A DNA stretch of 64,000 nucleotides from Diplocarpon mali (taxonomy: Eukaryota; Ascomycota; Leotiomycetes; Helotiales; Drepanopezizaceae): positions 7,774 through 71,773 of the forward strand of contig JAENRP010000039.1 in assembly GCA_024741835.1 (NCBI GenBank), read 5' to 3'. Both the position numbers and the translations under genes were made by a program. A model generated the notes under the pieces. It was not told the origin of the DNA, did no database searches, and was given only the letters and a program-made list of their open reading frames with translations. Below, piece by piece: positions 23,463 to 33,565 of the stretch. Every line of letters starts with the position of its first letter. Positions within the stretch are counted from its first letter, which is position 1.

Positions 23463-23579
23463 ATGGCCAAATCAAAACCACATCCGCTCGTGACGCTCTG
23501 CTTCGCGCTGAACCCAGTCTGCTGGATTGGACTCATTGTCTGGCTTGCCTACGGCAGCAAGAGTGGCCGCCGTCGCTAG
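23463..23579 (+). CDS. Possible 38-aa single-helix membrane microprotein
   Basis: ATG at 23463, TAG ending at 23579. The peptide has a short basic start (MAKSKPHP), a hydrophobic stretch of about 22 residues (LVTLCFALNPVCWIGLIVWL) and a basic tail (GSKSGRRR). This layout fits a tail-anchored or single-pass microprotein, perhaps with the positive ends on both sides. Three A residues precede the ATG (a purine at -3), which is acceptable for a fungal start. I know no named family, and chance is possible for an ORF of this length. No conservation could be tested. Confidence 0.3.
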   Translation: MAKSKPHPLVTLCFALNPVCWIGLIVWLAYGSKSGRRR

Positions 23580-23778
23580 TCTATTCTATGAAGGAAAAGG
23601 AGAGGAGGGTGCGCACGGGGTAGGACGGGGTGGGGCTAGACCTCCTGATGGGTTGGGTACTGGAACGGTGCACCAGCTCTACTCCTGCATGTAGAGGATG
23701 GGCGCTGTACTTCAATTCCCAGCTGCCGCCCTGGAGGATGCTCAGGGTTTCCGCTGCATGAGTCGCCTGCCGCCGCGG

Positions 23779-23808
23779 CTCCAGCTCCAGCTCCAGCTCC
23801 AGCTCTCG
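23779..23808. repeat. CTCCAG hexamer repeat
   Basis: Four to five perfect CTCCAG or CCAGCT units in tandem, followed by CTCTCG. Confidence 0.85.
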
Positions 23809-24274
23809 TCCCCGGCTTTCGAGAATCATGGAAAGTCAACATCGCGGACGGTCATGGGCTCGCAGGACACTATCCGGCTTTGCTTTCTGGAGGTTGTTTG
23901 GGCGCTGCTTGGAACGACTCGCTTCTCAGTCTTTGGCAGGATGGGTGTCTCTGATGTACGGACCCTTACTGTATCTCGTGCTGCGTCTGCGGCTAGCTCA
24001 ATTTCCAAACAACCGTTGGACGTACGTACCTGCGGGACCTACCTCTCTCCCAACCCTCATGGAACGCCGGATCCGCTCAGCCTTGGTATCTGTAGCGTAG
24101 AAGCACTCCCCATCACATCGTCAGAGCCGCCCGCTGGAGGAAAACCCCACTTACGGCGCTGCCCGTATACAAGATGCGTGTTGCTGCATATCGTACGAGA
24201 TACACTCGACGCCGTCCTTCGCTACACGGCCGGGCTCTGCGACGGTTACGGGAGCTACGAGACTCGGACTGAGC

Positions 24275-24292
24275 CCCCCCCCCCCCCNCCCT
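24275..24292. repeat. Poly-C tract with an undetermined base
   Basis: A run of C interrupted by an N near position 24,288. The N marks an unresolved base, and the true length of the tract is therefore uncertain. Confidence 0.9.
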
Positions 24293-25021
24293 CGCCCAGC
24301 CCGGCGGGTTCTAGAAGCTGCGCCCCAAGCCTGGAGCCGAGCTGCTGTTCTCTCTCCATTTGGAGCGCCCGCCGTTCCGATACTAACGTGTAGTAAGAAA
24401 AAAAATAACTACTCTTTTGCGTCCTCACGTTCGTGTCCCTCTGAGTTGCGTGCAACGTACCTCTCCGCGGCGTTTAATTGTCTTCGGTCGCGGCAGATGG
24501 ATCCGGATCAGGGTGAAAAAAAAAGAAGAAGAAAAAAGAGGGGATTGCAGCACGCTGGAGGCTTCTGGTGGTTTTGTTTGCCCCTCGCTCTACCCCTGAA
24601 TTAAGCGAGCTTGTTTGGAGGTCGCGTGTGGTTGAGGCGCTAATCTCTCTCGCGACTGCGAGGCTGATTCGCGGTTCGGGTGCGGCAGGTACTGGTTTGG
24701 GTTTTGGGAGTACTGCGGTGGGGCAGGGCTGTGATCGAGGTCTGGGGATTGGAAAAACTGCATGATATGCAGTTTTCTTTACCCTGGTTTGCTTGCCAGA
24801 GGGGAAAGAAGTTTGAGGAGGGCCAAGCCACGTTTGGTGTCAATTTATACAGGAGTACTGGAATATGTATAATTCCTGTTCATAGTCGACTACCCTAGCT
24901 ATACAAGTACAGCAGGGGAAATATCTAGCAGATCCTAAATGATGCAAAGCAGGTGCTCAAATGATGTTCCAAAGGCTCTGAATATATCTCGTTTACCTTC
25001 CCCATTTTTCCCGACCTCTCC

Positions 25022-26050
25022 CTAGTACGACGCAATCCTCGAGCCCATCCCATCAGGAACCAAGTCAGGACTTGAAATACGCAAAGGATGTTCGGTCGCC
25101 GACGCAGGGTGCAATGTGATGCTCAAAGGTATTTTAGGGCAAGGAGAATGGTTTCTTCCTTCGGCTTTGGGCTGAGCTCGATCTGCTTACCTTCCAGGCG
25201 AGGACCGGTGCGGACGGCCGAGGGGAGGATCTACTCGAAGCCTTACAAGGCGGCGACTTTTTAGATGGGTTTCAAACACTATGCGAGGTAGGCTACTAGA
25301 AAATGGGCTCGTGTTAGAAGATCGAGGGGGAGCGAACCTTGACGGTCTTGACCTCAGATTCAAGGTTGCGTCTTCGAAGACCACGATCATGGCCTGTGTG
25401 GAGTTACAACGAGGACAGTGTCTGCATGTGGTTGCCCCCTCCTTCGATATAGTTCTGCAGCGCGAATAATTTTTGGGCACCAGCTTTCCTGACCTCTAGC
25501 ACGATCTGCACACCCACGGTTGGAGCCATCTTGGGCACCTTCTACATGTTGTTACCGAAAATTCTGGAGTTGAAAATGATCTTGTCATAGGTCAGCATCT
25601 TGAGTCGCGTCCGGGACGCTAGCGACGAACCGGGCCCGTGGGAACGCACTCGGCTTCTAAATCGGTGACACTGCCATTGAGAATGTGAATGTTGCGCGGG
25701 TGGACGTTCACATGTGAGAAGAAGTACTTGTACATAAAGGTATGGTAGGACTCCGGGTGCTCGTGTGGAATACCGATGTACTCGTCCTACGATAAATGCT
25801 GTCAGCAGGTGGGCTTTAGGAGAGAGCGTGCGGAGCGCAGAGCCAAGTTGAATGAAACGACATCTCTGAAGGAGATGCTGCCGGCCTTGTATTCTAAGAC
25901 GAGGATCTCATAAAACCCAACGGGATTGAACCTGTTAATAGACCGCGCTCGAAGTGGTGAGAAGGTGTAGGACCAAATGCTTTTATCCTGTCCTTGCATA
26001 TGTCAGTCAATGATGAATACGCGGCGTACAGGCAATCGCTGATAATGGTT
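25022..26050 (-). pseudogene. Broken glucosamine-6-phosphate deaminase (NagB/DAM1 type)
   Basis: The intact enzyme turns glucosamine-6-phosphate into fructose-6-phosphate and ammonia, the last GlcNAc-specific catabolic step. Collinear minus-strand family blocks are RIKAFGPTPSHHF, GLLTGSIPLGFYEILV, YKAGSISFRDVVSFN, DEYIGIPHEHPESYHTF, NIHILNGSVTDLEAEC, PGSSLASRTRLKMLTYDKII and KVPKMAPTVGVQI. Further blocks are FALQNYIEGGGNHMQTL, AMIVVFEDATLNL (shifted frame), LPSAVRTGPRLE and a tail SPDLVPDGMGSRIAS near 25,030. About 25-30 residues are missing between DLEAEC and PGSSLAS, where the family carries the GGIGxDGHxAFNEP active-site loop. There are in-frame stops after FGNNM and LSSL, and frameshifts. 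The glycine-rich LPTGSSP box is altered to LLTGSIP. It is divergent from the kinase gene and surely inactive. Confidence 0.85.
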
Positions 26051-27710
26051 CAGTATTCTGGGTATCTGTAAAAGAGGCTGTTGGAACCGCAAGTGCGCGC
26101 TGAAAAAGGAAAAATCTAGCTCCTGGTTGGCTGGTTGTATCGATCAACGATTGCGTAGGATGGGGAAGAGACTTCCTTATATGCAATAGCCAAGGAGAGT
26201 AATAAGGCGTTAGTCACCGTCAGGAATAGACTTATTCATTCAATTCTCTCTCAATCTTTAATAAGTGTAATCTCCATTATCCTAATTCGGCTAAGCTCTG
26301 CAGAGTCTGAAGAGTTTTTGCGAGTTGTGGTGTATAGAAGGGTAGAGAACTGGTAGACCTGAGAAATTTGAACGGTAGGAGTTCTGACTTCCTTGCTCTA
26401 ACCCAGACCTACCGTGACAATAGTAGATACTTCCAGGTCTGACATTAAGATCGCCGGTGCTTTGCGCGGAGGATAGAGAAGGTCGCCGTCGCCCCAACGC
26501 CCCATCTCTCTCTCTCGTAGCTACCACTGACCTTCGACGCTCCACGAGTCGAAGGTCTGGCTTCGGTTTCCTAACACTTCGGCACTCCATGGCGATGGGC
26601 CATGATCCCGGAGCCAGCGGCCAGTGGACGGTTTCATTCCTCGCGCGGATGTTGGCTCATCTGATGGGAGGTATTTGTAGTCGTGAAAGATGGGCAACCA
26701 TTGCAGAAATCGGAGGGTAGAAGGTGGTTGTCTGTCTAGCGGAGATATTGCTTACATAAGCAGGCGAATGTGAGCACGGAGGACGAGGGCGACCGCAAGC
26801 GCAGAAATCAACACGGCACAACGCAAGTAACGTAACATCAGCCGAGACGAGGATCCAAGATATCCAAGGTAAAGTACCGAATCAATCCAAGCACATGGAT
26901 GCCAAACCAACCCGCCCAGAACCGACAGCTGCACCAGCGAGAGCTCAGAGCCTCCAGCAATTCGTATATTATCAATGGATCAATGGATTTAGATCGCCCT
27001 CCAGCGGGCCTCGTTGACCACTCCAAGCCGGAGAGCCGCCTGCTGTACCCAGCCGCCGTGTTCAAAACCTAATTCGATTGGATTCGCCTTAGCAATTCAA
27101 CTTCAGATTTCACTCGCAATGCAACCGCAATTGCAACTTCTCGAGGTCAGGGGGAGAAATTACGCACATTGTTCACGCGTTGGTGAGACTATCTCCCGCG
27201 CTCCCGTTCTCTCCGCTTCCTCAGCAGTAGCTTCTACCTATCTACCTGTCTGTTCATCAACCGCAACATTTCTCCCTTGAGGATCCAGCAATCCCAGCAG
27301 TCCGTCCTTCTTGCATGCTACCGCCACATCACCTCACTTCGCATGGAAAACGCCCGAATCCTCCAACGCATCTGACGACCTCGGACCCGGCTTTGACCCT
27401 CCAGTGGTAGGATCTCTCGGGGTCCAGGCCAGGCCAGTCCAATCTGTCTGACGCTCCTGTCACACTTCCCCCACGACAGAATTTACGAAGCACGATTCTG
27501 TTAGCACATAGCAACTTCCAATCCTCCTCTCAGAATACCAGAAGACAATCCACCGATGCCCTTCAGGCTGAAACTGCCAACTGTCGATCCGTACTGCAGC
27601 ACTACTATCGTATATGCCCTAGCAGCGCATACAGTCATTTGATCGCGCGGTTGTCCCGGCACGTACGTGGTTCCAGCTGAGACACTCTTTATGTATCAAG
27701 CCCCGATATC
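26051..27710. promoter_or_regulatory. Intergenic between deaminase relic and hexokinase
   Basis: 1.66 kb separating two divergent GlcNAc genes, so it contains the hexokinase promoter and the old deaminase promoter. No convincing coding block was seen, and open frames overlap on both strands. I did not identify a RON1/NDT80-type site with confidence. Confidence 0.4.
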
Positions 27711-29390
27711 ATGCAGCCTGTCATTGCTGCAGTGCAAAAGGTACGGCAGACCGTCCTAGCTGCTGTTCTCAGGACTTTGATAGGGATGAAATATCTCCTC
27801 CAAAATATTCCGAACCTCTGGGTTGCTCCTTCAGCTATCTTAAAACGATATGTCGATGGTGAGGCCACGGAACATGGCACGGGGAGATCAGGGTCCCAGG
27901 AGTTCCTAGATGAGATTGAGAAGATCTTCCGGGGTTCCGTAGAGAGGCAACGGCTGGTTGCATTGTCTGATGGGTTGAGGGAGCAGTTCTTGGAGAGCAT
28001 GGTGGGCAACCCACTCTGTATGCTTCCGTCCTACAATCACCAGCTACCGTCCGGTGAGGAGCGGGGAAAGTTTCTGGCGCTCGACGTTGGAGGATCGACT
28101 TTTCGAGTGGCCTTGATCGAACTTGCGGGGAGGAAGAGTGAAGTTGCGAGTAAGATATTGAGGATGGCTTCTTTCAAGATTGGGCCCCCTGAGAGACAAC
28201 TCAAGGGGATCTTATTCTTCGACTGGATAGCGGAGAAGATGGAGAAGACCTTGTCGGGGCAGATGGAAGACCGGGAAATTTCCGATGCGCCATTATCTAT
28301 GGGATTAGCCTGGTCGTTCCCTATTGAGTACGTCCTATCCGTATCCTCGGCTGAAAGTCAGCTGACCTTGTAGACAAACGTCTTTGCGAAGTGGCCTTCT
28401 TCAAAGTATGGGCAAGGGATTCCTCGCGGCTCATGGACTAGTGGGCAGTGATCTTGGCGAGCTCATTCAGTCGTCTTGCTCAAGCAGGGGTCTCAATGTT
28501 CAGCTAAACGCCATCGTGAACGACTCTTCTGCAACGCTCTTGTCGCAAGCCTATGTAGAATCTACAACACGATTCGCTCTGATTCACGGAACGGGTCTAA
28601 ACGCCGCTGTACATCTCCCTGTCCATATGTTCTCGCCGTCGAAGTTTGGGCGCCGTTCCTTCGAATGGCACAACTCGGCTAAACATGTTATCGTCAACAC
28701 GGAGCTCTCCATGTTTGGAGCCGGTTTCCTGCCCTCTACAAGATGGGACAAACGTCTAACTTCAGCGCATCCAAACCCCGACTTTCAGCCAATGGAGCAC
28801 GTTGTCAGCGGTGGATATCTGGGAGAGATCGTGCGCTTGATCCTCGTTGATGGGATCCAAAGCGCTGGTCTATTCGGCGGTATCGTTCCTCCCAGTCTGC
28901 GCCAATCCTACTCGCTCGACACCGAGACAATCTCTATGATCGAGTCGTAAGTCTATTTTCCTTTTTCAAAATTCTTAAAACTACTAAGAACTCTCCCAGA
29001 GACACCATCTCTAAAGCACAGCACCTCTTTCTTTCACTCCACCCCACTTCGCAACCCCCAACGCCATCCGACATGTACGCCCTGCGCCTCATCTCCTCAG
29101 CTGTCAGCTACCGCGCCTCCTGCATCATCGCCGCAGGCGTTCATGCTCTCTGGCAGCTCCGCAACGATGCGGAGGCGATCTCCGCGTGGGATTCATCGTA
29201 TACCTTGGTCGCGTACAACGGGTCCGTGATGGAGAACTACCCGTGCTTCAAGGAGAACTGCCAGCTACACCTTGATGCGTTGGTGGGGAGAAGTGGTGGG
29301 AAGAAAGGGATGGTGGAGCTGGTGTTTGCGGGGGAGAGTAGTTTGCTGGGCGCTGCTGTTGCGAGCGCTGTGGCGTCGTCGGAAACATAG
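27711..29390 (+). CDS. hxk3: Atypical hexokinase, GlcNAc-kinase type
   Basis: Probable GlcNAc kinase. Exons are 27711-28327, 28374-28946 and 29000-29390, with introns of 46 and 53 nt, giving 526 aa. Hexokinase-fold landmarks are present but altered. LDVGGSTFRV (residues 124-133) replaces the usual DLGGTNFRV. WSFPIEQT corresponds to FSFPxxQ. VNDSSATL places the catalytic Asp at 256, replacing NDTVGTL. Others are GTGLNAA, NTELSMFG, EHVVSGGYLGEIVR, VAYNGSV and a C-terminal GESSLLGAAVASA phosphate motif. These changes fit fungal HXK3/Hxk1 GlcNAc kinases rather than glucokinases. The first ~30 residues form an amphipathic or hydrophobic stretch. Lying among RON1, NGS1 and deaminase homologues supports the GlcNAc role. 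Substrate is inferred. Confidence 0.88.
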
Positions 29391-30578
29391 GATAAGGGAG
29401 CTCCTTATATCTTCGTTTCGGGGCATGGTCGGAGGCGTAGGGTTGCACAAACTGAAGCATAGTTGGAGTTGGGAAGATGGTTTTCATATGCATATTCTGG
29501 AATGAACGTGATTCTACACCTTGCGTTTGAGCGTGTTACGGGCATGGTCACGCGAAACTCGCGAGCGCCTATCCTAGCTAAGCAAGAGATCAAATCAAAA
29601 CTTTGCATATTACAACCTCCAATCCAAGGTTCTCCCATTGGTAAAAGTTTGTAACCCTTCTGCATCGATTCAGGAAACGCCTTGAAGCACAGGTTCATTA
29701 ACACCGGCTTGTGCTCCATGTCGTCTGACCTCAGACGCCTCCGCCCAGCTATAGTAGATGCGGGGAGAGGGAGCTAGTGACAGATCTAGTTAGCGGACTG
29801 AGACTGAGTTATTGATGATGAATGCTTGTTAAATCGATTGAAATCTAGCAGCTTGGGAGTATAAGTAGATGATGCTGATTGTTCTGAAGGATTGTTAGGA
29901 GGATAAAGAAGGGCCTGCTAGCTCCAGTTCTGTAGCTGCTGTTACTGTTGCTATTGCCCGGCGGCTTAGATTGGTAGTGATAATAAAATTAGTGTTCGAA
30001 TTCATACGCACGCGGGCTTAGCAAGCACTATGGTAACTTTGTTTAAGAGGCGGTTTGAAATGGGTGTTAAAGCTTGAATGTATTATGCTTTCTTATGGTG
30101 TTTGTGACGGGATTAAGATAAGTCGTTAAAGTATGCACCCAGGTACCTTGGCATGATCCAACCGGTCCGAACCCATGTAACTAAGTAGCCACCAGCAATT
30201 GCAGACCTCGTTGCTCCGGTCACTGACTATGTACTACCTTTGCCATGATCGTGAGCATAGAATCGTGACTTGTCGCCATACTCTATAATTCCCTCGAAAC
30301 TTCCGAGACTATCTCATGTTTTATGATTATCATTCTCTCGCGATGTAGAGCGCAAGGGACAAAGCACGGAAACCTACAGCTGCAAATCTGGATGCAGCAG
30401 CGAGCGTCCACCCCCGTGACGCAGATGGCAGGCTTGTGGACCGGCAGCTTGAGCTTGACAACCTCGTCCGTTCTCTCAGTGCTGCCTCGAGGGGTTTCCT
30501 ACGCCTGATCGCGCCCGGGGTCGAAGCAGAAGTCGGACTCCGGCCCACAGTTGGATTTCGGAGGCCATAGTACGGGAT
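29391..30578. other. Intergenic between hxk3 and ron1
   Basis: About 1.2 kb. It must contain the hxk3 3' end and the ron1 promoter. One stop-free plus-strand frame near 30,340-30,568 (DRQLELDNLVRSL) looks mildly coding-like but has no ATG and no match that I know. Confidence 0.4.
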
Positions 30579-32658
30579 ATGCCAGGAGGCATGGAATCGT
30601 TTGACCGTGGCTTAGGTTTCGAGGGTGATGTGCTGTATGTTTATTTCTCGGTTGACGTTCAAAGGCCAAAGAGCGAAGAGGGACAGAGAGAGGGGGGATG
30701 GTGGAGGCAATCGAGACCACTAAGCTGACTAGCATCTCAGCCATCTTCCGCCCTCCATTCCCTCCTATAACCTCTATGGCACCACCTTCGAAGACCCCTT
30801 CTCCTATCCCGCTGCGGACTTCGCCCTCCTCGAAGACCCCTCCTCAAACTCCCATCACCGACCCCACAACGAGCCCTCATCAACCCCCGTCGACCTCGAC
30901 AACAAGCTCCTCGGTTTCGGCGCCCCGATTCTCCATGCCACTATCCTGGACGACGCGGGGCAGACGTGGCCCGCCATGTCGGCAGAGCTGTACGGCATGT
31001 TTTTCGTGGCCGAGGATGTGTTTGGGGATAATAGCATGAGCGGGAGGCCGATGGAGTTGACTTGCTACAGGAGGAACCTGTTTCAGATTTCTGGCACCCT
31101 GGTGCTCAGAAGGAGTATCAAAGGGGTGCTGGGCGAGCAGGGACAGCTGGTGCCGGCATTTGGGTTGATGGCTACTCTGAGCGCGCTGGAGAGTATCGAC
31201 GGCAAGGCAACGGAGATAATTTCTGTGCCGTGGAAGTCGACAAGCGCGAGTTCTTCTGTAGGTGGCCGGAGCAACCCCGTTTCTGTTCCCCCCTACTTGT
31301 CTGGATCTGTGTTTACTTGTCTTCTCTGTCCGGGAGGTTATGTCTAAGCGAGTACCACTAACCCGCCAACTAGGAAGAAAAAGCAGGCGCCGCACCTCCA
31401 AAATGGCCCTTGGACCTCGCCATGAACCCAGAGCTAGATCCTAATCTCGTCTCCATCCCCATCGCCTGGAAGCGGCTGCAATTCAAGCACGCAACCGCCA
31501 ACAATGGGCGGAGAAAAGGCCTTCAGCAGCACTATGTGATCCAGATCAATCTCGTAGCTACGCTGCTCAATGGGAATACATTGAAACTGGCTGAGATCCA
31601 GAGCGGACCGATCATTGTGAGAGGGAGGAGCCCGAGGAATTTCGACAGTAGGAAGGATGTCTCGCTGAGCGAGAGGAGGGTGGATCCGAATCCAAGGAAG
31701 ACGAGCGGTACAGCACCCTCACAGATTAAAATCGGTAGGTGGTGACCTGAATTGAGGATATGCTAGTGTTAGGACTCTGCTAATGGGAAGATCGTTCAGA
31801 TCCGGGCCTTGCGAGTAACTCGTACCAATCTTTTGCATTGGTCTCGGTACGTTCTCCGTTCCAGACGTTAGGAACTCCTTTCTGGAATTGGGTTCGACAG
31901 ACGAATTCTAGCGAATGACTTTCACTAGTCTCCTCATGGTCTGCAGCTTTGCTAACAAAATATACAAAGCAGCCACTCGATCTTCCAGATAGGGCACAAT
32001 CGACGCCCGTCCCAACACCGCCCCCTTCAATGGGCTCCTCCGACCTCTCTCGTCCGTCGAAGAGGCCCACACTCTCGCACCGTAAGCAGCACAACCACAA
32101 CCATCACCATCGCTTCCTTGCTCATCCCACCAGACTAGCTCTCTCGCAGTGAAGCTAACATCACTTAGAACCACCTTCGAGCTCCACTCCGTGCCCCCCC
32201 GTCCCCAAAACCCGCTGGCAATCAGATAACCTGCCTGCCAGTCTGCACAAGAAATCCTCTTCCGTCTCCGCACCCATCGACCTCTCGCTCGCAGACGACG
32301 AGCACGGGCGCGTCGGTCCCGCCAGCCCATCGTTGGAGAGAGATAGAGGCATGGTCAGGAAGAGCGCTAGTGTGGTCATAGGGAGTCCGGCCGAAAATGC
32401 AGATTTGCTTTACGAGTACTTTCCCCTGAGTTTGGACGATTGGTACGTCGGCCCGTACTATTTTCTATTTTTTCCCTCGTAGTTATTGCGGCTGAGAGTT
32501 GAGCGAGATGGTGAGGAAATATGCTAAGTAGACGTAGGATGCCACCCGTAGACGCCATCTACCGCCCTCACGTCGTGCATCATACCATCGTCCCGCCTGA
32601 CCTCAAGGCTGAGCAAGTAAAGAACAGGACGAAGAGGTATTTTTCTGCCGATGATTAA
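30579..32658 (+). CDS. ron1: NDT80-family transcription factor, RON1 type
   Basis: Regulator of GlcNAc catabolism in fungi that carry this gene group. My exons are 30579-30634, 30741-31257, 31374-31734, 31929 (or 31947)-32081, 32169-32442 and 32538-32658, giving 493 or 487 aa. The NDT80/PhoG DNA-binding domain starts near residue 70: LGFGAPILHATILDDAGQTW, ELTCYRRNLFQISGTLVLR (Cys127-Gln134 core), ALESIDGKATEIISVPWKS, then WKRLQFKHATANNGRRKGLQ and SGPIIVRGRSPRNFDSRKD. The Pro/Ser-rich middle looks disordered. The conserved end reads YEYFPLSLDDWMPPVDAIY and KRYFSADD. The third acceptor is ambiguous. A GCTAAC branch-point-like box at 31951 would favour an acceptor at 31962, but that breaks phase. 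The first exon is inferred from phase and splice signals. It is transcribed the same way as hxk3 and converges on the GH3-GNAT gene. Confidence 0.85.
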
Positions 32659-33565
32659 AGGATGAAGTGCTGGATGACTCATGGTTATGAGGAACCGCAA
32701 GGTGTGGTGAGCACCATTGCCCCGTTGCCGACCTGGGGACGGAGGGCCTCTTTGTACAGACACTCGGAGGGGGGAGACCAGGAACCCGCGTGCTGTAAGC
32801 CCAAGGCTGGATGGAGAATATGGCTAGCAGCCTTTTCATTGGAAATGCGGGAGAAGAGATTGATCGAGGGAGGATCAAGGAAGACAGCGGAGGTCAAGAC
32901 TGGACTAAGCGAGGATGGCTTAAGCGAATGGGTAGGAGACGAGATCCGACCTATTGGGACCCCAGTGCAGGTAGTACCTGCTAGGTAGGCATATTCTAAT
33001 TGTGTCATGTAGGTATGTACGAAGGTGGGATTCTTGATAACACATCACAGATACTCTTAGTTTATGGAAACAAAGATACCCAGTAATTTGCAAGGTGGTA
33101 CTTGTCCCTACTAGACGTATCAGAGCGTTCAGCATCTGTTCGTCGTGGCTGTCGGGTCGTTGGCTTTCGTTGCATGGGGTAGCTGCTGTGAGTACTCGAT
33201 TTGGGGTTCGTTCGATTCCGCGTGGAAGGGCGGGGATCGAGTCGCTGCTTTCAAGAAAGAGATAAGGATCGAGTGGACAATGCCCGTGGGGAAGATAGTT
33301 GTATTCTAGTATGTAAACTGGGCGGGAGGGTTTTTTAGGCTGTGGAGCAAGGAAACATGAGTCCACACTTCTTGATGCAGCTTCCTAACACGCAAATGCC
33401 AGGGCCCTGTTTCCTTTCCATTCTTTTCCTTTTCCTGCTTTTTGTATACCGAGTATTCTCGTCTCTCTCTGTACCTCTCTTATGCATTTTATGCCAGGCT
33501 CGTCTTGCTAAACTACGCATCAGGTCACGTCAGATCGTGTCATGTCATGTCAATCTTGCCCTCTT
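32659..33565. other. Convergent intergenic between ron1 and the GH3-GNAT gene
   Basis: About 0.9 kb that holds the two 3' ends. No additional gene was recognised. Open frames on both strands are short and overlapping. Confidence 0.45.

Larger units (their letters stand above)
23580..25021. other. GC-rich intergenic with simple repeats, no supported gene
   Basis: Overlapping open frames on both strands reach 231 codons, but they cross simple repeats and a run of C with an undetermined base, and show no known motif. I do not support a gene here. Confidence 0.4.

Noticed and set aside
23698..24393. 231-codon plus-strand ORF
   Set aside because: It crosses a CTCCAG repeat and a poly-C tract with an N, has no known motif, and the opposite strand is equally open.
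30323..30578. Separate gene upstream of ron1
   Set aside because: A stop-free frame of ~230 nt without an ATG or known motif, and the opposite strand is also open.
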